From contig JADFIG010000020.1 in NCBI GenBank assembly GCA_022566735.1, positions 1-59,447 of the forward strand: a DNA stretch of 59,447 nt, read 5' to 3'. The notes under the pieces were generated by a model. The model made no database searches. It saw nothing but the letters and a program-made list of their open reading frames with translations, and was not told the DNA's origin. Each line of letters opens with the position of its first letter. Within the stretch, counting starts at the first letter, position 1. Shown here in pieces: positions 1 through 8,528 of this stretch. A program made the position numbers and the translations under genes. The DNA comes from Pseudomonadota bacterium. Its GTDB lineage: Bacteria; Pseudomonadota; Gammaproteobacteria; Burkholderiales; Burkholderiaceae_C.

Positions 1-1
1 T

Positions 2-121
2 AGGCCAAAATGGGCTTGAAATGGGGTGTTTTGGCGTCGGAGTCGACCCGCATCATCGAAAAACGAGCCCTTGCGTCAGCAGCGAAGCTGCGCCCGTTGG
101 GTATTTCCGCAGCCTGCTAGG
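2..121. repeat. 120-bp inverted repeat, left copy
   Basis: The reverse complement of these 120 bases is identical, base for base, to positions 59321-59440; identity stops at 1 and 122. The shared block starts, reading outward, with CCTAGCAGGCTGCGG. It lies inside the 3' part of the RHS-type reading frame here and inside another RHS-type frame at the right end, but is read in a different frame in each, so it is not a conserved coding segment. This is what the edge of a multicopy element such as an insertion sequence would look like. No transposase is visible because the window ends within the repeat. Confidence 0.9.
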
Positions 122-1279
122 GGCGTCGTAGCCGAAAACCACCTCCCGTCCTGTCGCGTCGCGCAGCCTGTCAATCACCAACTGAACGTATGAGTCCGTT
201 GTCAGGCTCTTGTAAATCACCTCCACCTTGCGCCCAAACGGGTCGGTCAGACGCCACAAGGTGCTGCTGGGCCAACTGGCCATGAGCACCATGCCACTGT
301 TGCGCGCCCAACTGCTCATTTGCCCGCCGCTGCCATAAACCTCCAAGCTCTGATTGCCTTGGTCACGATAGCGCCAGCCACCCGCACCGACAACTTCCAC
401 CGCATCGCGGTATTCCTGCGCTGCACTGCGGTTGTCCACCTGCGTGCGCCACTGGCCTCCACTGAACACCAAGTCCACCGCAGAGCCATCGCCTCTGGTG
501 ACCTTCATGGCTTTTCCATTGACACTCACGAGGATCCGCCTCTCCAAGCTACTCCACCAAAGTCGCCCGAAACCTCCAACGCCGGTCATGTCCCCTTGCA
601 TGTACGCCTCCCCCCCAGGATTGGTCCACGCCGCGAGCGCGCTGGCGTAATTCGCCGAAGCCTCACTCCAACCCGTCACAACACCCAAATTCACCCGCTG
701 AACCTTCGTCCCGGTCAATGGGTAAACAGGATTGCCGACAGGACAACTGCCCAAATTGGGTGGCCGAGCACCGCGTCGATCAACGTCGGAGACACTAACG
801 CAAGCCCCTCTGCCACCGTTCGCGTAGCCATCCCATTTCTCCCCAGCGCCGCAGTTGGTTCGGCAGTACTTCTTAGTACCGAACTTTTGCGTGATTGGGT
901 TCAACAGTAAAGTGCCATCACCCAATCTGAAAAAATTCCCCGCTCCATCGAAATATTCGCACCCCTCAAAAACATTCATGAACTCGGTCAGACCATTCCG
1001 TTCAGGTGGGGGCAAATTGTTATCAGCCTCACAATGCTTGTAATACTGACTCAAATCCGTATACCACCAGTGAGTGAATTCTGGGTATTTTGAAACAATT
1101 TCCGTACCGTATTGCCTGACCGCATCCTCGGGCGTCAACCAAGGTTTTTTGAGCGTCCCGATCATGCCTGTATTGTTACCACAACCATAGAGGGTTGGCG
1201 CCGGGGACAAATACGGCTCCGCAACCACCCTATCAATCAAAAAAATAAGTGCGAAAGTTGAAAATAAACGAATCAGCAT
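53..1279 (-). CDS. Secreted RHS-type protein, N-terminal fragment cut by a repeat
   Basis: About 408 residues. A hydrophobic signal peptide (MLIRLFSTFALIFLI...VVAEP) is followed by a Cys-rich region and then an RHS-type entry segment (GNPVYPLTGTK near residue 190), DPFGRK and LRDATGREVVFGYD, typical of the start of the RHS/YD-repeat shell. RHS proteins are large exported beta-shell proteins that often carry a C-terminal toxin. Only the N-terminal part is here: the last ~20 codons come from the 120-bp terminal repeat and run into a stop, so the gene is interrupted. ATG 1279 is preferred because GGGG lies about 6 nt upstream; ATG 1291 has no ribosome site. The gene and its leader are much more AT-rich than the rest of the window, suggesting transfer. 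Confidence 0.7.
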   Translation of the reverse strand: MLIRLFSTFALIFLIDRVVAEPYLSPAPTLYGCGNNTGMIGTLKKPWLTPEDAVRQYGTEIVSKYPEFTHWWYTDLSQYYKHCEADNNLPPPERNGLTEFMNVFEGCEYFDGAGNFFRLGDGTLLLNPITQKFGTKKYCRTNCGAGEKWDGYANGGRGACVSVSDVDRRGARPPNLGSCPVGNPVYPLTGTKVQRVNLGVVTGWSEASANYASALAAWTNPGGEAYMQGDMTGVGGFGRLWWSSLERRILVSVNGKAMKVTRGDGSAVDLVFSGGQWRTQVDNRSAAQEYRDAVEVVGAGGWRYRDQGNQSLEVYGSGGQMSSWARNSGMVLMASWPSSTLWRLTDPFGRKVEVIYKSLTTDSYVQLVIDRLRDATGREVVFGYDAPSRLRKYPTGAASLLTQGLVFR

Positions 1280-2178
1280 TCCCAGCCCCATTAAATTATT
1301 AATTAATGATTGACCAAATTAAATTTGGACCCCATCAAGACCATTCAAACAACACCCACACCACCATGAAAACTCACCCACAAAACCCTATAAAAACCGC
1401 ACCAAAGGAACTTCAAAAAAAAAGCAAAATACTTGCCGACACAAAATTGAAGCGACACAAAACACAACCCACCATTGAAATACATCAATGTGGAATATTG
1501 CCGCACCGGGATTTTATGCATCACCCTTGTTTGCTCTAATTTTTAAATTTCTAGGCATATTGAATGTCGCCGATGTGACACGCCTCTCAGCAAGGGGCGA
1601 AAGCACGGCAAGTGCTTCCGCCGCGCCGCATGACTCAGATCATCTGCAAAAGGGACTCCGCGACAAGGTCTCCTCAAGGCAAGGACACCGGGCACACAAT
1701 CGCGAGCATCACCCGCCACGCTCGCCAGCCACGCTCGCCAGCCACCCCAAGATTCACTTGGTGGACTCACCTCGGCACGGCCATCAACGCAGCCAGCAGG
1801 CCATCCCGACCCGTCTGTCACCGGAATCCATCCGCGCACCAGCCTGCGCGAGCGGCGTGTCACCCGCACCGGCCAGCCGCTCAGGCTGAAGGCCTTGCAC
1901 GATGGCATGCGGGGACCTCATGCGTCGCACAGCCAGGCGCGCACATGCACCCAAAAGGGTTGCGCTTGGGTGGGTCTGACAGGCTGATGAGGTGTGTGCG
2001 ACTCGGGGTGTCGCTCAGAGCGGTCGACAGGTCGCTTCAATCGGCTGACGGCCCAGGCGCGCTGGCTGGCAGCCCGTGTATTTCGGGCGGGTTGCCTTAC
2101 TGTTCGGCCTGCAGAGGACCCGATGTCAGGCAGGACCGCCTTCAGTGAGTCGACGCACCGAGTCCACCGGGCAACCGT
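1280..2178. other. Intergenic region, AT-rich then GC-rich, no supported gene
   Basis: Positions 1280-1560 are AT-rich, unlike nearly all of the window, and belong compositionally with the RHS fragment; they probably hold its promoter. From 1560 on the DNA is GC-rich. It contains an 11-bp stem with one mismatch at 1596-1622 (AAGCAC/GTGCTT core, loop GGCAA, no T-run) and a directly repeated CACGCTCGCCAGC near 1718-1745. Short open frames exist on both strands but have no recognisable domains, good ribosome sites or consistent codon use. I see no RNA gene. Confidence 0.5.
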
Positions 2179-2574
2179 TCAGCGGTACGCGCTCATCGCC
2201 CGGGCCGCAGGGCCCTGGCCGGGCACGCCGTAGGTGGCGTTCTCGCGGGGGAACAGCACGCCCAGCGTGCGGCCCAGCGAGGCGGCGGCCAGTTGCACCG
2301 CCTGCTGTTGCTGCAGGCAGCGGGTGCGCGCCAGCGTCAGGCGACGCTGCACGTCGGCAGCGAGGCTCACGCCGGAGGCACTGGCCTGGCGGAAGGTCGC
2401 CAGCGCATTGCCCAGGCCCAGTTGCAGCGCCTGGGATTGCCGCTCGATGCGTTCTGCATCGCCCGATGCCAGCGCCACGTCCAGCTCGCCCATGCGCTGC
2501 TCAAGTTCGCCGAGGTGGGCTCGGACGGCGTCGGACAGCGTGGCGGACGGCTGGGAGGTGGGCAGCTGGGACAT
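2179..2574 (-). CDS. flgN: Flagellar export chaperone FlgN
   Basis: 131 residues, mostly helical and rich in Ala, Gln and Leu, the usual size of FlgN. FlgN is the cytosolic chaperone for the hook-filament junction proteins FlgK and FlgL, both encoded at the end of this cluster. FlgN proteins are poorly conserved, so the call rests on length, helical character and position: it lies 29 bp downstream of flgM on the same strand, the flgM-flgN order known in proteobacteria. Probably cotranscribed with flgM. Confidence 0.8.
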   Translation of the reverse strand: MSQLPTSQPSATLSDAVRAHLGELEQRMGELDVALASGDAERIERQSQALQLGLGNALATFRQASASGVSLAADVQRRLTLARTRCLQQQQAVQLAAASLGRTLGVLFPRENATYGVPGQGPAARAMSAYR

Positions 2575-2603
2575 GGGGCGATCCGTTCAGGACCAAGTCT
2601 GCG

Positions 2604-2903
2604 TCAGCCCTGACGGTGCTGCAGCAGTTCCTTGGCATTGGCGATCAGCTTGTCAGCGATCACCTCGGGGTTGACCTGGTAGCTGCCGTCGTCGATGGCC
2701 TGCTTGACGCGGGACACCTTGGCTGCGTCCACCACGCCATCGCCACCGCCGATGAAGCTCGAAGCCGTCGACAGCGTGACTTTTGCACTCTGCCCGACCG
2801 CATCGTCCTTGGAAGATGTCTTGCTCGGGCCATTGGTCGACGTGGCGGCCTCCGAGCGGGGACTGACGCCCAGCGCCTTGTCCAGGGGGTTGCCGATTTT
2901 CAT
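2604..2903 (-). CDS. flgM: Anti-sigma-28 factor FlgM
   Basis: 99 residues. It starts MKIGNPLDK, has a low-complexity Ser/Thr-rich middle and ends in the FlgM core (VDAAKVSRVKQAIDDGSY..NPEVIADKLIANA), the helices that bind sigma-28 (FliA). FlgM holds FliA inactive until the hook-basal body is complete and is then exported through the flagellum. AAGGAG lies just upstream of ATG 2903. A sigma-28-type promoter at 2949-2975 indicates that FliA drives its own antagonist, as in enterobacteria. Confidence 0.93.
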   Translation of the reverse strand: MKIGNPLDKALGVSPRSEAATSTNGPSKTSSKDDAVGQSAKVTLSTASSFIGGGDGVVDAAKVSRVKQAIDDGSYQVNPEVIADKLIANAKELLQHRQG

Positions 2904-2948
2904 GATGCTCTCCTTGATCCCGGCGTTTGCCGAGTGGTCACATCCGCG

Positions 2949-2975
2949 ATATCGACGCGGCCTGGGGCGACTTTA
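2949..2975 (-). promoter_or_regulatory. Sigma-28 (FliA) type promoter for flgMN
   Basis: On the minus strand the sequence reads TAAAGTCG, 11 bases, GTCGATAT. The FliA consensus from enterobacteria is TAAAGTTT-N11-GCCGATAA: the -35 element matches at six leading bases, the spacer is exact, and the -10 element keeps CGATA. It lies 46 bp upstream of the flgM start codon, on the right strand. Functional assignment is by consensus only. Confidence 0.75.
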
Positions 2976-2990
2976 GTCTGAAATGGCCTG

Positions 2991-3012
2991 CACCCCTCGG
3001 TCGAGGGGGGTG
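2991..3012. terminator. GC-rich hairpin between flgA and flgM
   Basis: CACCCCTCG, loop GT, CGAGGGGGGTG, followed on the plus strand by TTTT. It lies between the flgA stop codon and the flgM promoter. For flgA transcription (minus strand) no T-run follows the hairpin, so it would be a weak terminator or a transcript-end stabiliser in that direction. Confidence 0.4.
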
Positions 3013-3033
3013 TTTTGGTAAAAATCTGTGCCG

Positions 3034-3855
3034 TCACAGGACCAGCTCCACCAGGCGCTCGCCCACCGGCTGCCCGCACAGCACCCGCCCATTGTCCATG
3101 CGCACCCGGGCGCAGCGGCCCTCGTCGCCCGGGCTGAGCGCCACGCCTTCGGCCGCCACCAGGAAGCCTTCGCCGCGCACGTTCAGGCGCACCGGGTCGC
3201 CGATGGCGAACCAGCGGCGGTTTTTCACATCGTCCTGGCGCACGCTCTGGCCGGCTTCCATCGCACGCACCACGGTGCGACCCACGATGTCGGCGGCGCG
3301 GGTGATGGCCGGGGAACTGGAAGCGGCCAGGTCGACCTCGCCCATGACCACGTCGGCCTGGGCGATGGTGTTGCCCGGACGCAGCGGCACGGCGGCCACC
3401 AGGGCGCGGCCCCAGACCTTGACGGTCACGGGCCAGTAGACGTTCCAGCGCACCGCCCCCTGCTCGCAGCGCAAACCCACGCGGGTCTTGCCCCAGAGCT
3501 GGGCGTTGTCGGGCACGTAGGCCTTGACTTTGTCACAGGGTGCCAGTTTCAGGCGCGGATCCAGCTGGCCGAGCGTGACTTCCACACGCCAGGGCTGGCG
3601 GGCAGCGCCCTCCTGAGAGCTGCCCTGCGGCAGGGCTTGCTGTTTGAGCAGGCTGGCCACCTGGGCTTGCAGGCCATCGCCCGCTGCGCCTTGCACCGCC
3701 TGGGCGCGCGCCACCACCGGCGCCAGTGCCATGAACAGCAGCACCAGCACCACCGCCAGCAGGCCCGCCCAGGCGTCGGCCGTGCCGTCCTGGCGCACCA
3801 GCATGCCCAGGCCGGCAGGGGCCTGTGGCGAGCGGAGTGGGTTGAGCGTGTCCAT
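3034..3855 (-). CDS. flgA: Flagellar P-ring assembly chaperone FlgA
   Basis: About 273 residues from ATG 3855. One hydrophobic segment near residues 30-50 (LLAVVLVLLFMALAPVVARA) acts as signal sequence; the C-terminal half carries the SAF/ChapFlgA fold (GDPVRLNVRGEGFLVAAEGVAL). FlgA is a periplasmic chaperone that helps FlgI polymerise into the P ring around the rod. The reading frame stays open upstream to ATG 3975, but that extension has no hydrophobic or conserved character; no start has a strong ribosome site, so the N-terminus is uncertain. It diverges from flgB. Confidence 0.88.
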   Translation of the reverse strand: MDTLNPLRSPQAPAGLGMLVRQDGTADAWAGLLAVVLVLLFMALAPVVARAQAVQGAAGDGLQAQVASLLKQQALPQGSSQEGAARQPWRVEVTLGQLDPRLKLAPCDKVKAYVPDNAQLWGKTRVGLRCEQGAVRWNVYWPVTVKVWGRALVAAVPLRPGNTIAQADVVMGEVDLAASSSPAITRAADIVGRTVVRAMEAGQSVRQDDVKNRRWFAIGDPVRLNVRGEGFLVAAEGVALSPGDEGRCARVRMDNGRVLCGQPVGERLVELVL

Positions 3856-4039
3856 GCGGTCAATGTAAGGACTCGGCCGACGCCGCAAGGGCGGGAAATG
3901 GCCGGGCTTTGCCGCTTTATTCCGGCTCATGTTCTGGCGCCACAGGATCACCATTGGGCCCACGCTGAATGGCACTGCAAGCGGCAGGTCCTGACAGCGG
4001 CCAGGCGGCAGAAGTCATGACCGCCAAAGGGGTGTAGAG

Positions 4040-4477
4040 ATGCTGAACCAACTGACCGATTCGCTGAACTTCCAGGCCACCGCGCTGACGCTGCGGTCGG
4101 AGCGCCAGCGCCTGATCGCCAGCAACATCGCCAACGCCGACACCCCGGGCTACACCGCCCGCGATTTCAATTTCTCCGACGCGCTGAGCCAGGCCACCGG
4201 CAAAAGCTCCAGCGCGCAGTCCCCGCTGGGTGCCACCCGCCTGCAGATGGCGGCCAGCCGCAGCGGCCACCTGGGCCTCAACGGCCAGCCCGCCGGCGGC
4301 TCCGCCTCGCCCGAGCTGAACTACGCCAGCGCCGCCCAGACCAACCTGGACAACAACACGGTGGACATGGACCGCGAACGCGCCAGCTTCGCCGACAACA
4401 CCGTGCGCTACGAAGCCACGCTGCGCTTCATCAACAGCCAGGTGCGCACCCTGAACACGGCCATCACCGGTCAGTGA
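4040..4477 (+). CDS. flgB: Flagellar basal-body rod protein FlgB
   Basis: 145 residues, normal length. It starts with the rod-protein N-terminal helix and the family motif ASNIANADTPGYTARDF near residues 30-45. FlgB is a proximal rod subunit, exported by the flagellar type III apparatus without a cleaved signal peptide. GGGG lies upstream of the ATG. First gene of the rightward run flgBCDEFGHIJKL, in which neighbours are spaced by 0 to about 50 bp, consistent with one operon. The flgA-flgB intergenic region shows no promoter I can name. Confidence 0.96.
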   Translation: MLNQLTDSLNFQATALTLRSERQRLIASNIANADTPGYTARDFNFSDALSQATGKSSSAQSPLGATRLQMAASRSGHLGLNGQPAGGSASPELNYASAAQTNLDNNTVDMDRERASFADNTVRYEATLRFINSQVRTLNTAITGQ

Positions 4478-4500
4478 AACAGGTCCAGCAGGAGCAAGCC

Positions 4501-4911
4501 ATGTCGATGTTCAAGATCTTCAACGTCTCCGGCAGCGCGGTCAGCGCCCAGACGCAGCGCCTCAACGTCGTGGCCTCCAACCTGGCCAACGCCGACACCG
4601 TGGCCGGCCCGGACCGCCAGGCCTACAAGGCCCGTCAGGTCGTCTTCAGCACCACGCCCATGGGCGGCGTGGGCACGGCCGGCGTCAGCGTGAGCCAGAT
4701 CACGGAAGACAACACCCCCGGCCGCCGCGTGCTCGACCCCAAGCACCCGCAGGCGGACGCCGACGGCTACGTCACCTACAGCAACGTCAACGCCGTGGAA
4801 GAGATGGTCAACATGATCTCGGCCTCGCGCTCCTACCAGAACAACGTTGAGGTCATGAGCACGGCCAAGACCCTGCTGATGAAGACCCTGCAAATGGGCC
4901 AGGGCAGCTGA
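4501..4911 (+). CDS. flgC: Flagellar basal-body rod protein FlgC
   Basis: 136 residues from ATG 4501, preceded by AGGAG. The frame is open from 4474, but that would overlap flgB and add a polar, unconserved extension. The N-terminus has the rod motif VVASNLANADT, and the C-terminus has the FlgC signature YVTYSNVNAVEEMVNMISASRSYQNNVEV. FlgC is a proximal rod subunit that stacks with FlgB and FlgF under the distal rod protein FlgG. Confidence 0.96.
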   Translation: MSMFKIFNVSGSAVSAQTQRLNVVASNLANADTVAGPDRQAYKARQVVFSTTPMGGVGTAGVSVSQITEDNTPGRRVLDPKHPQADADGYVTYSNVNAVEEMVNMISASRSYQNNVEVMSTAKTLLMKTLQMGQGS

Positions 4912-4941
4912 AGCCGACCGACCTGACACCAAGGACACGCC

Positions 4942-5592
4942 ATGACCACCGCCGTCACCAACACCAGCAGCGCCGCCACCGCCTCGACGACCAAGACGGC
5001 CACCCAGCAGGCCAACGAGGCCTCGGACCGCTTCCTCAAGCTGCTGGTCACGCAGATGCAGAACCAGGACCCGTTGAACCCGATGGACAACGCCCAGGTG
5101 ACCAGCCAGATGGCCCAGATCAACACGGTGACGGGCATCGACAAGCTCAACACCACCATGACCACCATGAACGCCAGCATGGCGCAGATGCAGATGCTGC
5201 AAGGCGCGTCGCTGGTGGGCCACCAGGTGCTGCTGGACGGCAACCAGCTCAACGTCAACGCCAACGGCGTGGGCTCGGGCGCCTACAACCTGGACGCCGC
5301 CGCCGGCACCGTGCGCATCGACGTCATGAACTCGGCTGGCGCGGTGGTCGACACCATCACCCAGAGCGGCGTGCCCGCCGGCCTGCAAGGCTTCAACTGG
5401 ACCCCGCCCTCCGGCGTGGCCACCAACGACCTGAGCTTCAAGGTCACGGCCACCAGCGGCGGCAAGTCCACCGCGGCCAGCACGCTGATGACCGACACCG
5501 TCGACGCCATCAACACCAGCAGCGGCAGCCTGACCCTGGAGCTGCGCAACAGCGGCTCCACGGCCTACAGCAAGGTCAAGGCCGTTTCCTGA
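4942..5592 (+). CDS. flgD: Flagellar hook cap protein FlgD
   Basis: 216 residues. The N-terminal FlgD scaffold motif (FLKLLVTQMQNQDPLNPMDN, then SQMAQINTV) is at about residues 32-60, followed by FlgD Ig-like and Tudor-like regions. FlgD forms the temporary cap under which FlgE hook subunits polymerise; it is discarded when the hook is finished. It sits between flgC and flgE as in nearly all flg operons. Confidence 0.95.
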   Translation: MTTAVTNTSSAATASTTKTATQQANEASDRFLKLLVTQMQNQDPLNPMDNAQVTSQMAQINTVTGIDKLNTTMTTMNASMAQMQMLQGASLVGHQVLLDGNQLNVNANGVGSGAYNLDAAAGTVRIDVMNSAGAVVDTITQSGVPAGLQGFNWTPPSGVATNDLSFKVTATSGGKSTAASTLMTDTVDAINTSSGSLTLELRNSGSTAYSKVKAVS

Positions 5593-5638
5593 GTCTCCTG
5601 ATCCCTGATCTCCCAGCAGTCACCGAAAGGACATCACC

Positions 5639-6937
5639 ATGGGCTTCCAGCAAGGTCTCTCCGGCCTGAACACCTCCAGCAAGAGCCTGGAGGTGATCGG
5701 CAACAACGTGGCCAACGCGAACACCTACGGCTTCAAGAACTCGCGCACCGAGTTCGCCGACATGTACGCGGCCTCCCTGGGTGGCGCGGGCAACAACGGC
5801 ATCGGCATCGGCGCGCGCATCGGCGCGGTGGCCCAGCAGTTCACGCAGGGCAACATCACCACCACGTCCAACAACCTGGATTTGGCCATCAACGGTCGCG
5901 GCTTCTTCGCCCTGGGCACGCCGCAAGGTGAAACCGTCTACTCGCGCAACGGCCAGTTCAAGCGCGACGCCAACGGCTACCTCATCAACAACGAGAAGCA
6001 CCAGCTGCTGGGCCAGGCCCTGGACGCCACCGGCTCGCCCGCCGGTCCGGCCGGCTCGCCCATCCAGCTGACCAACGACGCCTCGCCGCCGCAAAAGGCC
6101 AGCGCCATCACGCTGACGGGCAACCTGGACGCCCGCGCCACGGCGTTCACGAGCGGCAGCATCGACTTCGCCGACTCGAAGACCTACAGCTTCGTGACCT
6201 CGCAGACGGCCTACGGCGACAACGGCGCACCCATCGCCCTGAACTACTACTTCCGCAAGGTGGCCGATGCGGTCGCCGCCAACCCCGCCGCCATCCCGCC
6301 CGTGGCGGCCGCTGGCGGTCAGTGGGAGGTCTACATGAGCGCCGACGGCAACACCAATGCCGCCTCGGTGTCCATGACCGCGGGCGCCCCCGCCCCGATC
6401 GGCACCTTCACCTTCAACCCCGACGGCTCCATGCCGGCCGGCACGGTGTTCAACGTGGCCAGCATCCCGGGCGGCAACAACGGCCAGCCGCTGACCGGCG
6501 TGACCGTGGACATGTCCAAGTCGACCGAGTACTCGGGCAGCTACGCCGTGACCGACCTGACCGGCGGCGGCTACGCCCAGGGCAACCTGTCGGACTTCGT
6601 GATCGAGGCCGATGGCACCGTCAAGGCCCGCTACACCAACGGCCAGTCCAAGTCGGTGGCCCGCGTCCAGCTGGCCGATTTCAAGAACCTGCAGGGCCTG
6701 CAGCCCGTGGGCGCCAACGAGTGGAAGTCCACCAACGCGTCCGGCGACCCGCTGCCCCTGGGTGCCCCCGGCACCGGCGTGTACGGCCTGCTGCAGTCCG
6801 GCGCCCTGGAAGAGTCCAACGTGGACCTGACCGGCGAGCTGGTCAACATGATCGTGGCCCAGCGCGCCTACCAGGCCAACGCCCAGACCATCAAGACGGA
6901 AGACCAGGTCCTGCAGACCCTGGTGAACCTGCGCTGA
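5639..6937 (+). CDS. flgE: Flagellar hook protein FlgE
   Basis: 432 residues. The N-terminus MGFQQGLSGLNTSSKSLEVI plus GNNVANANTYGFKNSR is the hook/rod export and polymerisation region; the C-terminus ends in LVNMIVAQRAYQANAQTIKTEDQVLQTLVNLR, the paired D0 helix. The variable central D1/D2 domains are Gly/Ala/Thr rich. FlgE builds the universal joint between rod and filament. AAAGGA precedes the start codon. Confidence 0.96.
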   Translation: MGFQQGLSGLNTSSKSLEVIGNNVANANTYGFKNSRTEFADMYAASLGGAGNNGIGIGARIGAVAQQFTQGNITTTSNNLDLAINGRGFFALGTPQGETVYSRNGQFKRDANGYLINNEKHQLLGQALDATGSPAGPAGSPIQLTNDASPPQKASAITLTGNLDARATAFTSGSIDFADSKTYSFVTSQTAYGDNGAPIALNYYFRKVADAVAANPAAIPPVAAAGGQWEVYMSADGNTNAASVSMTAGAPAPIGTFTFNPDGSMPAGTVFNVASIPGGNNGQPLTGVTVDMSKSTEYSGSYAVTDLTGGGYAQGNLSDFVIEADGTVKARYTNGQSKSVARVQLADFKNLQGLQPVGANEWKSTNASGDPLPLGAPGTGVYGLLQSGALEESNVDLTGELVNMIVAQRAYQANAQTIKTEDQVLQTLVNLR

Positions 6938-6968
6938 TCGGCTGCCTGACACCGCATAGGAGTTCGCC

Positions 6969-7700
6969 ATGGACCGCATGATCTACCTGAGCATGGCCGG
7001 CGCCAAGACCAACATGGCGCAGCAGGACGTGCTCTCGCACAACCTGGCCAACGTCAACACGACCGGTTTTCGCGCACAACTGCACGCCGTGCGGGCCGTG
7101 CCCGTGCGCGGCGACGGTGCCTCCACGCGGGTCTACTCGCTGGAGACCACGGTGGGCTACGACGACAAGCCCGGCCCGATGACGGTCACTGGTCGCGCGC
7201 TGGACGTGGCCGTGCAGGGCCGCTCCTGGCTGAGCGTGCAGGCCTTCGATGGCACCGAGGCCTACACCCGCTTCGGCTCGCTGCAGGTCGATGCGCAAGG
7301 CACGCTGATGACGTCGAACGGCCGCCAGGTGCTCGGCGACGGCGGCCCGATCACCATCCCGCCCAACACCGAGATCAGCATCGGCATGGACGGCACGGTC
7401 AGCGCCCGCGACGTCAACGGCCGCAGCACCGCGGTCGGCCGCCTCAAGCTGGTGACGCCGCAAGGTGCCCTGACCCGCGGCGACGACGGCCTGTTCCGCT
7501 CGCCCGATGGCGCCGACCTGCCCGCCGACGCCACGGCGCGCCTGCAGGAAGGTGCGCTGGAAGGATCGAACGTCAACCCGATCGAGACCATGGTGCAGAT
7601 GATCGCGGCATCGCGCCAGTACGAGACGCAGACCCGGATGGTGCGGACCGCCGAGCAAAACGAGAAGGCCGCGTCCCAGCTCTTGTCGGCCAACGGCTGA
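6969..7700 (+). CDS. flgF: Flagellar basal-body rod protein FlgF
   Basis: 243 residues. It has the rod-family N-terminus (MDRMIYLSMAGAKTNMAQQD, then HNLANVNTTGFRAQ) and the C-terminal helix motif (GSNVNPIETMVQMIAASRQYETQTRMV). FlgF is a proximal rod subunit positioned below FlgG. RBS AGGAG sits before ATG 6969; 31 bp separate it from flgE. Confidence 0.95.
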   Translation: MDRMIYLSMAGAKTNMAQQDVLSHNLANVNTTGFRAQLHAVRAVPVRGDGASTRVYSLETTVGYDDKPGPMTVTGRALDVAVQGRSWLSVQAFDGTEAYTRFGSLQVDAQGTLMTSNGRQVLGDGGPITIPPNTEISIGMDGTVSARDVNGRSTAVGRLKLVTPQGALTRGDDGLFRSPDGADLPADATARLQEGALEGSNVNPIETMVQMIAASRQYETQTRMVRTAEQNEKAASQLLSANG

Positions 7701-7742
7701 GCCCCCCGAGTTTGACCGGCATCACGCCAAAGGAGTCCCAAC

Positions 7743-8528
7743 ATGATGCGTTCCCTGTGGGTATCGAAGTCCGGCATGGAAGCCCAGCAGAACCAGCTGG
7801 ACCACATCTCGAACAACCTGGCCAACGCCTCGACCAACGGCTACAAGCAGTCGCACGCCGTTTTCGAGGACCTGATGTACCAGAACCTGCGCCAGAGCGG
7901 CGCCAACAGCACCGACCAGACCACGCTGCCCACGGGCCTGCAGACGGGCCTGGGCGTGCGCGCCGTGGCCACCTCGCGCCAGTTCACGCAGGGCAACCTG
8001 CAGCAGACGTCGAACAACCTGGACGTGGCCATCCAGGGCAAGGGCTTCTTCGAAATCGAGCTGCCCGACGGCACCATCGGCTACACGCGTGACGGCTCCT
8101 TCCAGATCGACAACCAGGGCCGCATCGTCACCAACACCGGCTACCCGGTGAACACGGGTGGCGCCACCATCCCGACCAACGCGACCAGCCTGACCATCGG
8201 CAACGACGGCGTCATCACCGCGGCCCTGCCCGGTTCGACCACGCCGCAGCGCATCGGCCAGTTCCAGCTGTCGAACTTCATCAATCCGGCCGGACTGGAC
8301 CCCAAGGGCCAGAACCTGTTCGCCGAGACCGCGGCTTCCGGGGCCCCGCAGCAAGGCGCACCCGCCTCGTCCAACCTGGGCATGCTGTCGCAGGGCTTCG
8401 TGGAAACGTCCAACGTCAACGTGGTGCAGGAGCTGGTGACCATGATCCAGACCCAGCGCGCCTACGAACTCAACTCCAAGGCCATCCAGACCTCGGACCA
8501 GATGCTGCAGAAGCTGGGACAACTGTGA
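7743..8528 (+). CDS. flgG: Flagellar distal rod protein FlgG
   Basis: 261 residues, the canonical FlgG size. Characteristic sequences are MMRSLWVSKSGMEAQQNQLD, SNNLANASTNGYKQS and the terminal VVQELVTMIQTQRAYELNSK. FlgG forms the distal rod that crosses the periplasm and is surrounded by the FlgI and FlgH rings. AAAGGAG precedes the start. Its stop codon overlaps the start of flgH (TGATG), indicating translational coupling. Confidence 0.97.
   Translation: MMRSLWVSKSGMEAQQNQLDHISNNLANASTNGYKQSHAVFEDLMYQNLRQSGANSTDQTTLPTGLQTGLGVRAVATSRQFTQGNLQQTSNNLDVAIQGKGFFEIELPDGTIGYTRDGSFQIDNQGRIVTNTGYPVNTGGATIPTNATSLTIGNDGVITAALPGSTTPQRIGQFQLSNFINPAGLDPKGQNLFAETAASGAPQQGAPASSNLGMLSQGFVETSNVNVVQELVTMIQTQRAYELNSKAIQTSDQMLQKLGQL

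Noticed and set aside
1543..1908. 121-residue minus-strand open frame in the left intergenic region
   Set aside because: Arg/Trp-rich translation with no domain and atypical codon use; not supported as a gene.
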